This document shows positions 49,553 to 57,288 of a DNA stretch of 64,000 nt, in pieces (the stretch's first letter is position 1; each line of letters begins with the position of its first letter). Below the pieces are notes generated by a model. That model did no database searches. It was not told where the DNA came from and worked only from the letters and a program-made list of their open reading frames with translations. Source of the DNA: Luteococcus peritonei (GTDB taxonomy: Bacteria > Actinomycetota > Actinomycetes > Propionibacteriales > Propionibacteriaceae). The translations under genes were made by a program, and so were the position numbers. Location of the stretch: assembly GCF_039526385.1 (NCBI RefSeq), contig NZ_BAAAIX010000004.1, positions 61,422 through 125,421 of the forward strand, written 5' to 3'.

Positions 49553-50751
49553 GACGAGCCGCCACCGTGGCCGCGCTGGCGATCGGCGGCCTGGCTGCCG
49601 CAAGCCTTGGCCTGTACCAGGCACCACGCGTGCCCGCACCCGACCCCGGCGGCACCATGGTGAGCCGGACGCTCGCCTGCCCGTCGGCCCCACGCCGAAC
49701 CAGCGACGCCCTGCTGGTGACCGCGAAGGGCGGTGCGACCAGCAGCGCCGCGGCCCCCGCACAGGCCAGCGCCCTGCCGGCCGGAGACCCACAGCCTGCC
49801 GGCGGCGTGCAGGCCTCGGCCGGGGCGATCCGCTGGTGGGGCGAGTGCCAGGCGCCCGCCCAGGAACAGCTCGTCCTGCTGCCCGACTCGCAGGGAACCA
49901 GCCTGCTGCTGGCCAACCCCGGCGACGACGACGCCCGCGTCGACATCACGCTGCTGGCCACCGAGGGGCGGGTGCAGGCCGTCGGCACCAGTGGCATCAC
50001 GGTCCCGGCGCACGGCCAGCGGGTCGTGCCGCTGTCGGTGCAGGTGCCCCAGCAGACGCCCTTCGCGGCGCGGGTGGTGGCCAGCCAGGGCCGGGTCTCC
50101 GCCTGGGGTGTGATGGAGGGCGAGACCGGGCGCGACTACGCCGGCTCCACCGAGGCCGGCCGCAACGGTGTGCTGGGGGCGCTCCCCGCCGCCGAGCGCA
50201 GCCTGGTGCTGCTGGCCAATCCCGGCGAGCAGCGCGCCACGGCCAGGCTGGTGATGTACACCGCGCACGGTCCCGTGGTGCCCAGTGGCGCCGAGCGCGT
50301 GGTGCTGGAGGCCGGTACCAGCCAGATGGTGGACATCAGTGCAGCCCAGGCCGGCGAGCAGGTCTCACTGGGCTTCAGCAGCGACCAGGACGTCGCGATG
50401 GCCGCCGTGGCCCAGCAGGGCAAGGACCTGGCCGCCGGTGCCGCTCATCCGACCGCGACCGCTGGCCAACTGGTCTCCCCGGGCGCCGGCACGCTGCTGC
50501 TGTCCAATCCTGCCGAGCAGGCCACCACGGTCACGCTGGCCGGGGGGATCGAGCGCAGCGTCCAGCTGCCGGGCGGCAGCTCGGTCCCGGTGGCGCTGCC
50601 GAACCAGCCGGTGCTGGTGCGCTGGAGCGCCGAGGGCCCGGTGCAGGCCGCGGCCTCCTGGACACAGGGCGGCCTGGCGATGGGCGGCTCCCAGGGCGTC
50701 GGCGCGGTGCGCCAGCGCGAGCCGCTGCAGGTCGAGCCGGGGCTGCGCTGA
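49549..50751 (+). CDS. DUF5719 family exported protein
   Basis: A 400-residue protein that starts inside the GT gene's stop (ATGA). An N-terminal signal or anchor (TVAALAIGGLAAASLGLYQ) precedes repeated beta modules, each with LLLANPGDDDARVDITLL-like text: LVLLANPGEQRATARLVMY and LLLSNPAEQATTVTL are the second and third. This looks like a chain of immunoglobulin-like folds outside the cell. Function unknown; its constant place after the large GT suggests help in glycan export or anchoring. Confidence 0.82.
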   Translation: MRRAATVAALAIGGLAAASLGLYQAPRVPAPDPGGTMVSRTLACPSAPRRTSDALLVTAKGGATSSAAAPAQASALPAGDPQPAGGVQASAGAIRWWGECQAPAQEQLVLLPDSQGTSLLLANPGDDDARVDITLLATEGRVQAVGTSGITVPAHGQRVVPLSVQVPQQTPFAARVVASQGRVSAWGVMEGETGRDYAGSTEAGRNGVLGALPAAERSLVLLANPGEQRATARLVMYTAHGPVVPSGAERVVLEAGTSQMVDISAAQAGEQVSLGFSSDQDVAMAAVAQQGKDLAAGAAHPTATAGQLVSPGAGTLLLSNPAEQATTVTLAGGIERSVQLPGGSSVPVALPNQPVLVRWSAEGPVQAAASWTQGGLAMGGSQGVGAVRQREPLQVEPGLR

Positions 50752-50754
50752 GTC

Positions 50755-51192
50755 CTACCAGTCCTCGTCGTCCAGTTCGGGGTCGATGTCGCGCACGTGC
50801 TGCGCGGTGAGCGCGGCCAACTGCTCCACCAGGGTGCGATGCACCAGGTCCCGCAGCTCGCCGCGGGTGGCTGCGCGGTGCTCCAGCGGCCGTCGGTAGA
50901 CCACGATCTGGGCGGGGCGCAGGCTGGTGGCCTCGACGCAGACCCCCAACGGAACCCGGTCGCCCGACCACATCGTGGCCAGGTAGGGGACCTCCTCGAC
51001 GCCCACGTCGACGCCGTCCAGACCGCCCGGGTAGGTGCGCCCGATCCGGGCCACGGCCTCGGTCACCGCGCCGGTGAAGAAGTCCTGCCGGCCCATGCTG
51101 CGACGCAGCGGAACCACCCTGCCGGTGTAGGGATTGGGCAGCGCGATGGGTCCGCGCAGGCCACGGTCATGGCGGTCACGTCGGCGAGGCAT
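50755..51192 (-). CDS. Metallopeptidase-family (zincin-like) protein lacking HExxH
   Basis: A 145-residue protein of the DUF1025/zincin-like family. FFTGAVTEAVARIGRTYPGGLDGVDVGVEEVP and IVVYRRPLEHRAATRGEL match the family, but where true members have HExxHxxG it reads VHRTLVEQLAALTAQ, so the zinc ligands are missing. DIDPELDDEDW closes it, like the usual DPELDDD-type tail. I take it as a catalytically dead or altered relative. ATG 51192 lies 7 bases after TACAGT on the minus strand (51200-51205); it faces DUF3499. Confidence 0.8.
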   Translation of the reverse strand: MPRRRDRHDRGLRGPIALPNPYTGRVVPLRRSMGRQDFFTGAVTEAVARIGRTYPGGLDGVDVGVEEVPYLATMWSGDRVPLGVCVEATSLRPAQIVVYRRPLEHRAATRGELRDLVHRTLVEQLAALTAQHVRDIDPELDDEDW

Positions 51193-51199
51193 GCCCGAC

Positions 51200-51221
51200 A
51201 CTGTACGCGTCTTGATAGCCT
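51200..51221. promoter_or_regulatory. Divergent -10 hexamers
   Basis: ACTGTA (51200-51205; TACAGT on the minus strand) and TAGCCT (51216-51221) lie 7 and 6 bases from the starts at 51192 and 51228. The two promoters are almost back to back in 35 bases. Confidence 0.5.
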
Positions 51222-51227
51222 CGCCCG

Positions 51228-51614
51228 GTGACGTCGAGACGCTGCACCAAGACCGGCTGCAATGCCCCTGCCGTGGCGACCCTCACCTATGTCTACGCGG
51301 ACTCCACCGCCGTGCTCGGACCGCTGGCGCCCGAGCACGTGCCCGGCTCCTACGACCTGTGCCACGTGCACTGCGAGGCGATGGGCGTGCCGCGCGGCTG
51401 GGAGGTGATCCGGCTGCCGGACATCACCGACGTCCCGCCGGCTGCCAGCGGTGACGACCTGATGGCCCTGGCCGACGCGGTACGCGCGGTGGGGCTGCGC
51501 CACGACGAGGTGCTGCCCGCCTCGGTGCCGCAGCCGGAGGGCGCCGAGGTGGTGGTGCTGGCCGAGCGGCGCCACCTGAGGATGATCGCGGACGCGGATC
51601 CGCAGGCGCGCTGA
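51228..51614 (+). CDS. DUF3499 family protein
   Basis: A 128-residue protein. The N-terminal zinc-ribbon-like part has RRCTKTGCNAPAVATLTYVY and YDLCHVHCEAMGVPRGW, so two Cys pairs with His, which could bind zinc. The rest is low in motifs. It is conserved next to whiB2 and the mutase-like gene across actinobacteria; function unknown. The GTG start fits the leaderless promoter at 51216. Confidence 0.88.
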   Translation: MTSRRCTKTGCNAPAVATLTYVYADSTAVLGPLAPEHVPGSYDLCHVHCEAMGVPRGWEVIRLPDITDVPPAASGDDLMALADAVRAVGLRHDEVLPASVPQPEGAEVVVLAERRHLRMIADADPQAR

Positions 51615-51759
51615 ACGGCCCCGCAACAGGCAGCGGATCTGCTGAAGAGCCGTCCGATCCGGGGTCTTGACTTCTGCAAACGGGCGATGCCTGCCAAGAT
51701 CAGACAGACGACCGGCTGGGGAGCCGGGCGCAACGACCACGCCAATCGGGGGATGGGCC

Positions 51760-53004
51760 ATGGGGAACAGTTCACTGACGTCGTCCACGGGGATCAGGAC
51801 GGGTGTCCAGCACGCCCGCGCGGTGGCGCCGCTGCTGGTGCTCGGCGGGCTGCGCGGCCGGACCACCGGTGCCGAGCCAGAACTGGACGCAGACCTCGCC
51901 CGCCTGGCGGGCGCCGCCTATGCCGATGTCGCCCGGCTGGCAGGCCAGAGCCTCGTCCTGGCCCATGACACCCGGGCCGGCGGGCAGGAACTCTCCCGTG
52001 CCGTCGCCGACGGCGCCCGATCGCGCGGTGCCCACGTCGTCGACATGGGGCTGGCGAGCCTGGACCATCTGGCCTTCGACGCCGGACTGCTCGAGGTGCA
52101 CGGCGTGCATGTCGGCGCTCCGGGCGGCGACGAGCAGAGCAATGGGCTCACCTTCCTGCTGCCCGATGCCACGCCCGCCGACCCGGCCACCACGGCGGTG
52201 GTGGTGGAGCGCATCGAGCAGTTCCTGGCCGACGGCCTGGTGGAGCTGGAGCCGCGCGGCAGCCTCGGCGCCGACGACACCCTGGCCGACTACGCCCGCC
52301 AGCTGCGCGACCTGGCCCCCGTGGCGGCCGAGGGTCTCCTCGTCGTGGTGGGTGCGGCGGGGCCGCTGAGCCCGGCGTTGGTGGAGGCCGTGCTGGTGAC
52401 CGTGGGCGTCGCTCTGGTGCGCACCGACGGGCCCGGGGTCGACCAGGTGCGCGGTGCCGTGCTGCAGCACGGTGCCCGGGCCGGCCTGGTGCTCGACGAC
52501 GACGCGTCGCGCTGCACCGTGCTGGACGAGCACGGTCGGGTGGTGGAGGCCACCACCGTCGCCACCCTGCTGGAGCGTCACCTGCCCGAAGGCCAGGCGC
52601 CGCAGCTGGGCGAGGACGGCCTGGCCCGCTTCGCCGACCACTACCTGGCCCCCAGCGGGCTGCTGCTGGCCCGTCGCGTGCTGGCGCTGCTGGCCGGCCA
52701 GACCCAGCCGCTGTCCGTGCTGGTCGCCGAGGCCCGGGGCCTGCAGTGCCAGGTGCTGGACCTCGCGGTCTCCGACCCGCAGGCCGCGATCGGCGCGGTC
52801 CGCCAGGGCTTCCAGCACCACCACGTCACCAGCAGCACCGGCGACGAGCTGCTGCTCAGCGGCCAGGCGGGCCGCCGTGGCGACTACCGGATCGGGCTGC
52901 GCGCCCACGAGGCGGCGGTCCAGGTGCTGGTGGAGGCCAGCGACACCGAGGTGATGGCGGCGCTGCGCGAGGACCTGCGCGAGATCGTGGCGCGCGTCGC
53001 CTGA
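51760..53004 (+). CDS. Phosphohexomutase-like protein without catalytic serine
   Basis: A 414-residue protein that aligns with phosphomannomutases over its length: GGLRGR (29-34), LAHDTRAGGQELSRAVADGA (67-86), DMGLASLDHLAF (95-106), and GLVLDDDASRCTVLDEHG (242-259) for the metal loop. But the phosphoserine loop, normally TASHNP, is replaced by GAPGGDEQSNG (119-129), and the phosphate loop RPSGTEP by RAHEAAV (381-387). No serine can be phosphorylated there, so normal mutase activity is very unlikely. It sits where other actinobacteria keep their phosphomannomutase gene. ATG 51760 has GGGGGATGG upstream. A regulatory or binding role is my inference. Confidence 0.8.
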   Translation: MGNSSLTSSTGIRTGVQHARAVAPLLVLGGLRGRTTGAEPELDADLARLAGAAYADVARLAGQSLVLAHDTRAGGQELSRAVADGARSRGAHVVDMGLASLDHLAFDAGLLEVHGVHVGAPGGDEQSNGLTFLLPDATPADPATTAVVVERIEQFLADGLVELEPRGSLGADDTLADYARQLRDLAPVAAEGLLVVVGAAGPLSPALVEAVLVTVGVALVRTDGPGVDQVRGAVLQHGARAGLVLDDDASRCTVLDEHGRVVEATTVATLLERHLPEGQAPQLGEDGLARFADHYLAPSGLLLARRVLALLAGQTQPLSVLVAEARGLQCQVLDLAVSDPQAAIGAVRQGFQHHHVTSSTGDELLLSGQAGRRGDYRIGLRAHEAAVQVLVEASDTEVMAALREDLREIVARVA

Positions 53005-53033
53005 GGGCGACCCGGGCGCGTCGGGACGGGCCC

Positions 53034-53039
53034 TAGACT
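53034..53039 (+). promoter_or_regulatory. -10 hexamer before Trm112-like gene
   Basis: TAGACT lies 6 bases before GTG 53046, which is in frame with the ATG at 53088. So either a leaderless longer form or a 42-base leader with the AGGAG site is made, or both. Confidence 0.4.
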
Positions 53040-53087
53040 GGCCCGGTGGATCCGCAGCAGCGGACGCGAGACCAACCAGGAGCCCCG

Positions 53088-53300
53088 ATGCCCGACCAGA
53101 TGGAACTGTCCGCCACCTTCCTCGAGATCGCGGCCTGCCCGTCCTGCCACAGCAAGTTCGCGGTGGACTACGACCGTCACGAGCTGGAGTGCACCAACAG
53201 CGCCTGCGCGCTGGCCTTCCCGGTGCGCGACGGCATCCCGGTGCTGCTGGTCGACGAGGCGCGCCGCCCGGGCGCGACCGGGGCCGGCGCCGAGGCCTGA
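53088..53300 (+). CDS. Trm112 family protein
   Basis: A 70-residue zinc-ribbon protein: FLEIAACPSCHSKFAVDY, then CTNSACALAFPVRDGIPVLLVDEA, with CxxC and a second Cys pair. Bacterial Trm112-like proteins are small partners of methyltransferases or unknown enzymes. I chose ATG 53088 because AGGAG lies just before it and the family is about 60 residues; GTG 53046 would add 14 residues. It starts a run with the SIS and AroQ genes (gap of 1 base, then a 4-base overlap). Confidence 0.82.
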   Translation: MPDQMELSATFLEIAACPSCHSKFAVDYDRHELECTNSACALAFPVRDGIPVLLVDEARRPGATGAGAEA

Positions 53301-53301
53301 G

Positions 53302-54345
53302 ATGGGCCTGGACTTCGACGACTCCCGGCTGGACGACCCGGCGGCCCTGGCCGCCGTGGACAGCCAGCTGCGCCAGCTGGCCTCAGCCGGGGCACGGGTC
53401 CGGGTGGCCGCCGAGGCCACCAGCCAGCTGCCCGCCGGCGGCTTCGAGGCCCTGGACCGGCCGCGCGGTGTGATCTGTCTGGGTGCGGAGGCCCGGCTGG
53501 TGCGGGCCCTGCTGGAGCCGGTCTGCCCGGTGCCCTTCGTGGCCTGGGGGATCGACGGGCTGCCCGGCTGGGTGGGCCCGCTGGACCTGGTGGTGGTGCT
53601 GGCCAGCGAGGGCAGCGAGCCCGATCTGATGGGCGCGGTGGCCGAGGCGGTGCGCCGTGGCGCCGCGGTGATGGTGGCCGCCAACCCGGATTCCCCGATC
53701 GCCGAGCAGGCCGCCAGCCGCAACACCCTGGTGCTGCCCACCCGGATGGGCGACCCGCTGGCCACCGTGATCGTCGTGCTGGAGGTGCTCCATGAGCTGG
53801 GCCTGGGCCCGTCGGTGAGCAGCGAGGCCGTGGCCCGCACCGCCGACGCGGTGGCCGAGGACTGCTCGCCGCACCGTGACCTGTCCGCCAACCCCGCCAA
53901 GGACCTGGCGCTGGCGCTGGCCGACGCCGAGCCGCTGGTCTGGGGCGGCTCCGTGCTCGCCGCGCGGGCTGCGCGCCGCGTCGCCGAGGCGCTGCGCCGT
54001 GCCACCGGGCGCCCCGCACTGGCTGCCGACCTGGGCGCCCTGCTGCCGGTGCTGGCCTCCTGCGCACCGCGCGATCCCTTCGCCGACCCCTTCGACGAGT
54101 CCGGCACCCCGCTGCCCTCGGTGCTGGTGGTGCTGGACGACGCCGAACCCGATGAGCGGGTGCGTCGCGAGCGCGGCCAGCTGGTCAGCCTGGCCGAGCG
54201 CCAGGGGGTGCGGGTCTGCCCGGTGGCCGTCGAGCATGCCGCCGAGGGAGGTCCGCTGGAGCGCTACGTCGAACTGCTGCAGCGCGGGCTGTACGCGGCC
54301 ACCTACCTGGAACTGGGACTGTCCGGACACGAGGAGCGACGATGA
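53302..54345 (+). CDS. SIS-domain protein (TobH-like, phosphosugar-isomerase fold)
   Basis: A 347-residue protein with two SIS-like halves: GVICLGAEARLVRALLEP and LVVVLASEGSEPDLMGAVAEAVRRG in the first, LVWGGSVLAARAARRVAEAL and VLVVLDDAEPDERVRRERGQLVSLAERQG (split here by position) in the second. Real bifunctional phosphoglucose/phosphomannose isomerases have SYSGxTxET in the first half; here ASEGSEPD takes that place, so activity is doubtful. The gene is conserved beside the phosphomannomutase position (mycobacterial TobH). It follows Trm112 by one base. Confidence 0.78.
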   Translation: MGLDFDDSRLDDPAALAAVDSQLRQLASAGARVRVAAEATSQLPAGGFEALDRPRGVICLGAEARLVRALLEPVCPVPFVAWGIDGLPGWVGPLDLVVVLASEGSEPDLMGAVAEAVRRGAAVMVAANPDSPIAEQAASRNTLVLPTRMGDPLATVIVVLEVLHELGLGPSVSSEAVARTADAVAEDCSPHRDLSANPAKDLALALADAEPLVWGGSVLAARAARRVAEALRRATGRPALAADLGALLPVLASCAPRDPFADPFDESGTPLPSVLVVLDDAEPDERVRRERGQLVSLAERQGVRVCPVAVEHAAEGGPLERYVELLQRGLYAATYLELGLSGHEERR

Positions 54346-54773
54346 GGGTGCTGGTGCTGAACGGGGTCAACCTGGGCCGGCTGGGCAAGCGGCAGCCGGA
54401 GGTCTACGGCAGCACCACCCATGCCGAGCTGGCCGAGCACCTGGTGCAGACCGGGCGGGGGCTGGGGCTCGAGGTGGAGGTGCGCCAGACAGATTCCGAG
54501 GCCGAGATGGTGGGCTGGCTGCACGAGGCCGCCGACGAGCAGCTGCCTGTTGTGCTGAACCCCGCGGCCTGGACCCACTACTCGATCGCCATCGCCGACG
54601 CGGTGGTGCAGGTGCCGCGGGTGATCGAGCTGCACATCAGCAATGTGCACGCCCGCGAGGACTTCCGTCGCCACAGCGTGGTCGGTCCCTACGTGGAGGG
54701 AACCATCGCGGGCCTGGGCCTGGGCGGCTATGACCTGGCGCTGGCCCACATCGCCGCTACTTCACCTGCGTGA
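54342..54773 (+). CDS. aroQ: 3-dehydroquinate dehydratase, type II
   Basis: A 143-residue shikimate-pathway enzyme forming 3-dehydroshikimate. LVLNGVNLGRLGKRQPEVYG holds the flexible loop with Arg and the catalytic Tyr22; LNPAAWTHYSIAIADAV the substrate Asn; ELHISNVHAREDFRRHS the catalytic His. The usual PNLNxLG is NGVNLGRLG. The start overlaps the SIS gene (ATGA). Other aro genes are not in this window. It overlaps the convergent lipoprotein gene by 17 bases. Confidence 0.92.
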   Translation: MRVLVLNGVNLGRLGKRQPEVYGSTTHAELAEHLVQTGRGLGLEVEVRQTDSEAEMVGWLHEAADEQLPVVLNPAAWTHYSIAIADAVVQVPRVIELHISNVHAREDFRRHSVVGPYVEGTIAGLGLGGYDLALAHIAATSPA

Positions 54774-55389
54774 GCGCCTGGCCCACCAGCGGCGCCAGCT
54801 CCTCGGTCTCCAGGTCGGTGGTGGTGATCAGCACCGTGATCCTGCCCTTGGTCTGCGCACAGGCCCGCACGGTGGGGCCGGAGGCGCAGGGGACGCCGCT
54901 GATCGGGACGTACTTTCCCTTGCTGAACTGGGTGACGAGCTGCTTGGCGTCGCCGGTGCCGTCATTGCGACCGCGCAGCGTGAGGATGGCCATCTCGTTG
55001 TTGTAGCCGCCCACGATCCAGCCGTTGGAGGTGTCCTCCTCCACCTTGGTCCAGGCGCCGATCTTCTCGGGCAGGGTGGGGATGGCGCCGCTGCTGACCT
55101 GCTGCGAGACCTGGGCGGAGGCCTGGGCCTTGGCGCTGTCGGTGCTGCGGGCCGCGGCAGGGGTGCTGGCGGCCGCCGAGCTGCTGGTCGGAGCCGTCGC
55201 CGCGCCGGTGGACGACGGGCTGCTGGCCGGCGTGGCGGCACCGGTGGCGACGCTGCTGGTGGCGGGGCTCGCCGTGCCGGCAGCCGAGGAGGAGGTGCTG
55301 GGGCTGGTGCTGCTGCCGGGGGCCTGGTTGGCGCAGCCGGTGGCCGCCAGGACGGCGACGACGGCGAGGGCGGACAGGCGACGGTTCAT
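54757..55389 (-). CDS. Putative lipoprotein with Ser/Thr/Ala-rich linker
   Basis: A 210-residue protein. Signal and lipobox ALAVVAVLAATG-C (Cys about 19), then about 70 residues of Ser/Thr/Ala/Pro, then a globular part: TLPEKIGAWTKVEEDTSNG and YNNEMAILTLRGRNDG. Two Cys (VPCASGPTVRACAQ) may pair. ATG 55389 has GGAGG upstream. The long Ser/Thr linker should let the domain reach out through the cell wall. Family not recognised. Confidence 0.75.
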   Translation of the reverse strand: MNRRLSALAVVAVLAATGCANQAPGSSTSPSTSSSAAGTASPATSSVATGAATPASSPSSTGAATAPTSSSAAASTPAAARSTDSAKAQASAQVSQQVSSGAIPTLPEKIGAWTKVEEDTSNGWIVGGYNNEMAILTLRGRNDGTGDAKQLVTQFSKGKYVPISGVPCASGPTVRACAQTKGRITVLITTTDLETEELAPLVGQALTQVK

Positions 55390-55577
55390 GGCAGACCTCC
55401 GGGGCGTGGTGGGACCTGGCCAGTCTGTCAGCTCGGTGGGGGCCACGGCGTGCTGGCACGCCGCCCGACGACTGGTCGGGGGTCGACTGAAGGTGTGCTG
55501 AGACGGGTCCTTGCGCCAGCGTGAAGTCTCGACCAGCAGGCTTGGGACTATGAGGGTCGTCATGTGAGAGTGAGGGC

Positions 55578-56870
55578 ATGTCCCCCGAGAACCATCCCCT
55601 GTCACGACGTTCCCTGCTGCTGGCCGGCGCCGGTGGCCTGGCCCTGGGCGCGAGCGGTGTGGCCGAGCTGCCCGCCCTGGCCGCCACCGCCCGTCGCTCC
55701 AGCCTGACCCGCTACAGCGGCACCGGCTTCACCGGTGGCCACAACGGCACCGCCGCCACCACGGCCGGTCTGCTCTTCTCCCGGTCTGTGGTGCTGCAGC
55801 GCTGGAATGACGTGCACACCGGCCGTCGGCTCACCTTCGAGCTGGCGCAGTGGACCGGCCCGGTGGTCAACACCGGCTATGCCGCCACCGAGCTGGTGGC
55901 CTCCTGGAATGCCGCCACGCCGGTGGGTACCGCGGTGCGGATCAAGCTGCGGGCCCGCAATGCGGCCGGCACCTGGTCGCGCTGGTTCGACATGGCGCTG
56001 TGGGGCTCCTCGTCGGCCAATGCCACCAGCCCCACCCGGACCACCTACAACGGCCAGTCCGACGCCGTGGCGCGCGTCGCCACCGACACGCTCAAGGCGG
56101 TGGCAGGAACCAGTCTCACCGGCTTCCAGCTGCGCATCGACCTGCTGCGCAGCAAGGGAGTCACGGCCAAGCCCGTGGTGCGACAGGCGGCCGTGGTGGC
56201 CTCCACCACGCCGCAGTCCAGCACCCCGGTGAGCCCGGTGGGCGTGGCCCGCAGCACCGCGCTGGCGGTGCCCGCCTACAGCCAGATGCTGCACGTGGGC
56301 CACTACCCGGCCTGGAACGGCGGGGGAGAGGCCTGGTGCTCGGCCACCAGCGTCGCCATGGTGCTGGACTTCTGGAAGAAGGGCGCCAGCGCGGCGGAGA
56401 CGGCCTGGGTGCGGCCCACCCCGCACACCAATCCGCAGGTGGAGCAGGTGGTGCGCGGCGTCTGGGACGCCGGTTACAAGGGCACCGGCAACTGGCCCTT
56501 CAACGTGGCCTATGCACACGCCCGCGGCCTGTCCGGCTTCGTCACCCGGCTGCGCAGCCTGACCGAGGCGGAGCTCTTCATCAAGGCGGGCATCCCGCTG
56601 GTGGTTTCCACCAGCTTCAGTTCCAGCCAGCTGAGCGGTGCCGGTTTCGGCACCAATGGCCACCTGATGGTCATCAAGGGCTTCGACGCCAGCGGCAACG
56701 TGCGGGTCAACGACCCGGCCTCCTCGCTGAAGGCCAGCAATGCGCTGGTGCCCAGGACCTACAACCGGGCGCAGTTCGAGTCGGCCTGGGGCCGCAGCGG
56801 TGGCCTGGCCTACGTGATCCATCCCGCCGGTCGCACCCTGCCCGCGAAGCCGGCCGGCGCCGCCTGGTGA
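55578..56870 (+). CDS. Tat-exported C39-like cysteine peptidase
   Basis: A 430-residue exported protein. The Tat signal is LSRRSLLLAGAGGLALGA (residues about 8-25). The middle is a beta domain (FTGGHNGTAATTAGLLFSRS). The C-terminal papain-like C39_2 domain has AWCSATSVAMVLDFW (Cys), then NGHLMVIKGF (His) and VRVNDPAS (Asp/Asn). The triad is complete, so it is likely active outside the cell on an unknown peptide or protein. ATG 55578 is placed just before the signal. A strong terminator follows 32 bases after the stop. Confidence 0.85.
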   Translation: MSPENHPLSRRSLLLAGAGGLALGASGVAELPALAATARRSSLTRYSGTGFTGGHNGTAATTAGLLFSRSVVLQRWNDVHTGRRLTFELAQWTGPVVNTGYAATELVASWNAATPVGTAVRIKLRARNAAGTWSRWFDMALWGSSSANATSPTRTTYNGQSDAVARVATDTLKAVAGTSLTGFQLRIDLLRSKGVTAKPVVRQAAVVASTTPQSSTPVSPVGVARSTALAVPAYSQMLHVGHYPAWNGGGEAWCSATSVAMVLDFWKKGASAAETAWVRPTPHTNPQVEQVVRGVWDAGYKGTGNWPFNVAYAHARGLSGFVTRLRSLTEAELFIKAGIPLVVSTSFSSSQLSGAGFGTNGHLMVIKGFDASGNVRVNDPASSLKASNALVPRTYNRAQFESAWGRSGGLAYVIHPAGRTLPAKPAGAAW

Positions 56871-56901
56871 CATGAGGCGGATCTGACCTGGGTCGGACAC
56901 G

Positions 56902-56933
56902 ACGACGGCCCCCGCCTGGGCGGGGGCCGTCGT
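56902..56933 (+). terminator. Hairpin terminator after the C39-like gene
   Basis: ACGACGGCCCCCGCC and GGCGGGGGCCGTCGT form a perfect 15-bp stem with a 2-base centre; convergent genes end on both sides. No U-run. Confidence 0.8.
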
Positions 56934-56967
56934 GCGTCGTGCGTCGCCGGTGGAGCCGGCTGGTGGT

Positions 56968-57246
56968 TCAGCGGTCCTGGTCGCCGCCCTTGCCGCCCTT
57001 GCCCTTGTCGGAGAAGCTCTCCCAGATCTCCTGGCACTCGGGGCAGACCGGGAACTTCTCGGGATTGCGGCTGGGCACCCAGACCTTGCCGCACAGCGCC
57101 ACCACGGGGGTGCCCATCACCATCGCCTCGGTGAGCTTGGCCTTGGGCACGAAGTGGCTGAACCGCTCGTGATCGCCCTGTTCGGCGTCGAGGACGCGCT
57201 CGTCGATGACGGTCTGGGATCCCGGGGACAACTGCTGCTGGGTCAT
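56968..57246 (-). CDS. DUF3039 family protein
   Basis: A 92-residue actinobacterial protein: VLDAEQGDHERFSHFVPKA, MGTPVVALCGKVWVPSRNP, then FPVCPECQEIWESF. Cys of ALCGK with CPEC forms a zinc-ribbon-like set. The C-terminus is Lys/Gly-rich. Function unknown. It ends about 35 bases from the shared terminator. Confidence 0.88.
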   Translation of the reverse strand: MTQQQLSPGSQTVIDERVLDAEQGDHERFSHFVPKAKLTEAMVMGTPVVALCGKVWVPSRNPEKFPVCPECQEIWESFSDKGKGGKGGDQDR

Positions 57247-57288
57247 GGCGATGATTCTAGGCCTGGACGCAAGGTGGTGCCTTGCGCC

